DNA of 64,000 bases from Ehretia macrophylla. Lineage: Eukaryota > Streptophyta > Magnoliopsida > Boraginales > Ehretiaceae. Location of the stretch: contig CM075770.1 in assembly GCA_037974665.1 (NCBI GenBank), positions 66,413,850 through 66,477,849 on the forward strand, written 5' to 3'. Under the pieces are notes generated by a model. That model saw only the letters and a list, made by a program, of their open reading frames with translations, was not told the origin of the DNA and ran no database searches. Below are positions 60,653 to 64,000 of this stretch, in pieces (position 1 is the first letter of the stretch; the number at the start of each line of letters is the position of its first letter). A program made the translations under genes and the position numbers.

Positions 60653-60752
60653 GGGTGCAACACAAGGACTTCCCAGGGGGTCACCCATCCTAGTACTACT
60701 CTCGCCTAAGCACGCTTAACTTCGAGAGTTCTGATAGGATCCGGTGCATTAG
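60653..60752 (-). pseudogene. 5S rRNA gene cut by an LTR element
   Basis: RNA positions from about 20 to the 3' end are present. The first 19 nt and the promoter lie beyond the inserted element, outside the window. There is also a 1-nt insertion near RNA 47 and a change at 107. The last five bases (60748-60752, ATTAG) are the predicted target duplication. Confidence 0.93.
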
Positions 60753-63343
60753 TGTAACACCCCAATCTCTCTCGAGACCGGAGGCTCGATCAATCGATCT
60801 AATCACAACCCAAACCAAACCCCGGCATAATTTTCAGGGAAAACGGACGGAGTCTCTCCTGTTTCTAGGTGAAATGTAAAACCTGCGACAACATATAAGT
60901 GGACCAACACCGTGTCCAACCATACAAACTACCTCAAGGCCATTTGAGCATCGGTTCTCAACAATCAAACTCAGCAAGTTTACATACATTTCCAATTTAA
61001 AAGCTAACCTATCTCTTTTCGTTTTTGACAAGGTCATTCAAACTAGACAATTAGACCATACTAAGCTACTGCATAAAATAAACTATCATGCCATTCTAAT
61101 TCATTTCCTTGGGACATTACAAACATGCATTGAAGTTAAGCTATGCTAACTGATTACATAACTAGCTTATCGATTTACCTCAACTATTTAGCTAATTTAG
61201 ATTACATTTCTTTTAACAATAAATACATACAACATATGAAAGCATATATCTTTACAACTTTGACACTCAAGCCACATAGGCACGGAAGACAACTCTTCAG
61301 GCACGAACTTTCACGAAATCACGAACTTTCCAGCTAACATGACATTTCCTAAAATGTGGTGGTGAGGAGTGAGTATACACAACACGTATACTCAGTAAGG
61401 GCGAGACAGATATCGAATTGGAGAGAAAGAAAGTCGTGCAATGCAAATAGACACAGCTAAGCAATAAAATCAATAAGAAAGCATTCAATACAAACGATAA
61501 TATATTAAACATTCAAGAAAGCATTAACACAACCATTCAAAGCTATACCACACTCTGAAGGCTATGGTTCACTCTTACGAGCAATATACCATTTCACGAG
61601 CGATACATCAATCTCGAGCTTGATGTTGACAACGATGACAATAAGCGCGCAACCACCTTATAACACCAGTTTGGAATACCCCGGGAGTAACCATCAATTC
61701 TACGACCCAAATCTCCCTGGGAGGCAACCCAAGCGAGAAAAGGGAATAGCCACGGAGCTAGAGCAACCAACACTGGCAACCCAAGGCTACCTAGAGAGGC
61801 CCATCACTCACGCGCTGGACACTATGCAATGCAAGACTCGATACAAGGCGATAAACGAGCGATAGCACAACAACACAGATAGAGGAGATAACCGAGATAT
61901 CAAGCATTATTCAACAATTGTTAAACATTTCAATCAATAATCAACTCTAACAAGCGTAATAAGCATTAACAAGCATTCACAATCAAACAAGCAACAAGAA
62001 CAACACCAACTAACATTATCAAGTAATAACAAGTATTCTATAGGCATTATAAGCATTCTATAGGCAATATACTATGAAAACACACAAAATCCCAAAAATA
62101 ACCCCAACTTTCAAACGCTACTACTTTCAAACGAGCCATGAGCTTTGGAAACCGACTTCACCAATCCTCCTAGGTCACCATAAGGCACATCTAAAGACCC
62201 CGAAACCCTCCATTACTCTAGAATTCAAGCAAAGCCACGATTTCCCCCTTTGCTCGTTTGAACTACAACTATACTAACCAAACACCCAACCAATGCCATA
62301 ATCGCACCAAAAGTGCTTCCATGGCCTCCTGAAACAATGCCATCACGCAAAATGAGAAAATGCTAAACTCGACCTAAACGACCCCGACTTTCACCAAGGC
62401 GTTTTTCTCATTTTTTCCATTACGCAACCTAAACAAACCATGCATTTAGACATTCTAGCATACCTAGCACCTTTTCACATCAACAGAAAGCATAACAATG
62501 CAACTTCATCGAAACAGGGGTTTACTATTCACAATTTACTATTCATTGCACAATTTATATTTCAAATTCGATATTCAACCGCAAAAAATGTTAAAAAGCT
62601 ATAAATACACGTTCTACAATTGCTAGAGAACATTCTTTAAGCAATGAAACAGACAAAATAACAACCTACGGTTAAATCACAAAAATTAAAGTTTATGTTC
62701 AACATTTTCAAATGCGCAAATAACGATGAAACCCTCACCTTAGACGCTCCTAGATGCTAGGAAAACCACGCTGGATGCCTCGAAAACCACCCCGCACAAG
62801 GTCTCGCGAAGAAATTGAAGTTTGAAGTTGAAATATTTTTTTTTTCTTTTTCCTCCATGGTTTCAGCCATGGCCTTCTTTATTTCCTGATTTTGCTCTTT
62901 TGTTTCGTATTTCATACTTAAATAAAAGATGACAAATGGTCAAAGCTTCGGTCAACCCGCTAAACCAAAACAGCTATGCGCGACCTTACGAAAACGGCCA
63001 TAACTTCTTCTAGAAAACTCCAATTCACGAACGGTTTGAAGCCTCAGAAACTAGACTCATAGAGCTTTCCAACCATATATAATTTACTACCTAACTCTTC
63101 CCCAATTGGGTCAGATTTAATTCCAAAGTTGACCCAAAATTTGACTAACTTAACATTGCATTTTTTTATTTCTAATCCCAAGTTTTCCCTTTATTAAACA
63201 TTTCAAAAATTTTCACCTTTTCATAGTTGGTCATTGTAGATGAAAAGTCAACTAGTTTGGTCAAAGAAGGTGAAAGGTCAATAAAATGCAATTTAAATGA
63301 ACTTTAAATGCTATTAAATATATGCCAGGTTCGGAGTATCACA
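60753..63343 (-). repeat. 3' LTR of element in 5S gene
   Basis: 2,591 bp. It contains a perfect 8-bp-stem hairpin at 61371-61393, an A/C-rich CAAGCATT-type repetitive stretch around 61900-62060 and a block near 62995-63080 with GGCCATAACTT and GAGCTTTCCAAC. Short open frames inside match nothing recognisable. Confidence 0.85.
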
Positions 63344-63360
63344 TCCTTCCCACCTTAAAA
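63344..63360 (-). other. polypurine tract
   Basis: Minus strand TTTTAAGGTGGGAAGGA abutting the LTR start TGTGATAC. It resembles the AAGGAGGGGAGGA tracts of the other elements but is not identical. Confidence 0.8.
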
Positions 63361-64000
63361 CAATTGCGTCCTCGCAATTCTTCTTCCAATAGAACTCTGC
63401 ATCCACTAAAATCCAACTCTGACTAATCTTCTTCAGCTGCTGAGTGAGTATATTAATCAAGATAACCAATAGGGAAGTTTAAGATGAAATTCCAAGTAGT
63501 AATGCCGAATAAAGGCTCAAATGTAGATACCGCCCAAAAATCCCGTTGACACGAATACCGAAAAATAATAAAATTCCAACCAAAAGCGCCGAGATAATAC
63601 CAATAAAGACTAAAGCAAAGATACTGTAGATGTCATTAATACCACACAATAACGACAAGAAGAATACCCCACGCACGAATCTCCAATAGAAGTCTAACTT
63701 TTACTGCCCGAGAATCCCCAAGCAAAAAGCCAAATAAAGGCCCAATCAAAGGTTCCATCTAGAGGTCCAAAGAATTACCCCGCTAGTCATGAATTTTATA
63801 GAAGAATTCCCTGTTAAGAGTGCTGGAGAAAATACTAAGAAACCCAATCAAATATACTTCAAAAGTTCCAAAGAAGCCTTCCAAACAATAACCCCATAGG
63901 ACAACCAATTAGATTCCAAGTATCGCTATCAAATGATGAGAAGAAGGTCTAAGGAATAGCAGAGAAAATATAATGTGCCCAATAAGACAATCAAGTTGAA
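63361..64000 (-). other. internal 3' region of LTR element, no domain recognised
   Basis: 640 bp with scattered stops and no integrase or chromodomain motif that I can recognise. It is probably an untranslated 3' region or decayed sequence. Confidence 0.45.

Larger units (their letters stand above)
51043..60752 (-). repeat. 5S rDNA tandem array, segment 3
   Basis: Fifteen 5S copies, two of them truncated, in the same orientation as the other segments. The left edge continues the spacer that was split at 31580, so segments 2 and 3 were contiguous before the insertion. The right edge is a 5S gene cut by another LTR element. Confidence 0.96.
57271..60752. repeat. three-unit 5S duplication (offset 2,028-2,032 bp)
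   Basis: 57271/59299, 57943/59974 and 58621/60653 correspond. Shared markers include GTTGTTATGATCGCACCA and ACATCCCATCTGCTTC. Confidence 0.85.
60753..64000 (-). mobile_element. LTR retrotransposon, 3' part only
   Basis: Minus-strand element read from its 3' end: 3' LTR 60753-63343, polypurine tract 63344-63360, then about 640 bp of internal region running off the window. The LTR start TGTAACACCCC, the TG...CA ends and the tract place it with Ty3/gypsy-like elements. An LTR block near 61690-61760 (TACGACCCAA, CCCAAGCGAGA) resembles the corresponding block of the gypsy LTRs at 4660-4720. Pol lies outside the window. Confidence 0.85.

Noticed and set aside
51043..60752. Similar repeated open frames in segment 3 of the array
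   Set aside because: They are again translations of 5S DNA and spacer, with no domain and no conserved start or end.
1..60752. The units as Cassandra-type elements (small LTR elements carrying 5S sequence)
   Set aside because: The whole 118-nt gene with paired ends, correctly spaced upstream elements and T-run terminator is present in regular head-to-tail order. No primer site or polypurine tract is found within the units. True 5S rDNA explains this better, although an LTR-like spacer block remains a finding.
1..60752. CRISPR-like regular repeats
   Set aside because: The period is about 680 bp, the repeats are 5S genes and the spacers are homologous to one another.
63479..63676. 65-codon hydrophobic minus-strand frame
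   Set aside because: It looks membrane-like only because of T-rich sense composition. It lies in the untranslated 3' region of an LTR element and has no family resemblance that I recognise.
1..64000. 35S rDNA, tRNA genes or host protein genes linked to the 5S array
   Set aside because: I found no 18S, 5.8S or 25S sequence, no tRNA-like box A/B pair outside retroelement primer sites, and no host coding sequence.

Overview
This window is plant nuclear DNA, probably from a eudicot. It has no ordinary protein-coding gene. The backbone is a long tandem array of 5S ribosomal RNA genes. Every unit is about 675-680 bp: a 118-nt 5S gene on the minus strand plus a spacer of about 560 bp. The array occupies three stretches, 1-3126, 7217-31580 and 51043-60752. 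I count 55 gene copies: 53 essentially full length, one truncated by a deletion (53917-53993) and one cut by a retrotransposon (60653-60752). One further unit has lost its gene completely (junction near 2841). The genes keep the recognisable box A / intermediate element / box C promoter, an upstream CATAAA box, GC at -14/-13 and C at -1, and T-run terminators.

The array is unusually degenerate. By hand count each copy differs from the array majority at 3 to 13 positions, and no copy matches it exactly. All six CpG sites in the gene are recurrently mutated by transitions. Higher-order duplications of 2, 3 and about 8 units are visible. This looks like an old, methylated, poorly homogenised 5S locus or locus edge, in which only a minority of copies could still be functional.

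The array is interrupted by LTR retrotransposons of the Ty3/gypsy type. (1) 3127-7216 is a truncated minus-strand element: one 3.6-kb LTR, an initiator-Met tRNA primer site and a short leader, with the rest missing. (2) 31581-51042 is a plus-strand, gag-only, apparently non-autonomous element with LTRs of about 2.5 kb, inserted in a 5S spacer with a near-perfect 5-bp target duplication. (3) 32061-43934 is a structurally complete minus-strand gypsy element with 3.5-kb LTRs, nested inside the 5' LTR of element 2. Its Gag-Pol frame carries zinc knuckles, protease, reverse transcriptase, RNase H, integrase and a chromodomain remnant, and is broken by three stops and two frameshifts. (4) 60753 to the window end is a minus-strand element whose 3' LTR sits inside a 5S gene and whose body runs off the window.

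The LTR of element 2 that hosts the nested insertion also carries an internal 1.27-kb inversion with inverted duplications at both breakpoints. A hairpin with differing but complementary arms recurs at the same relative place in all three LTR families.
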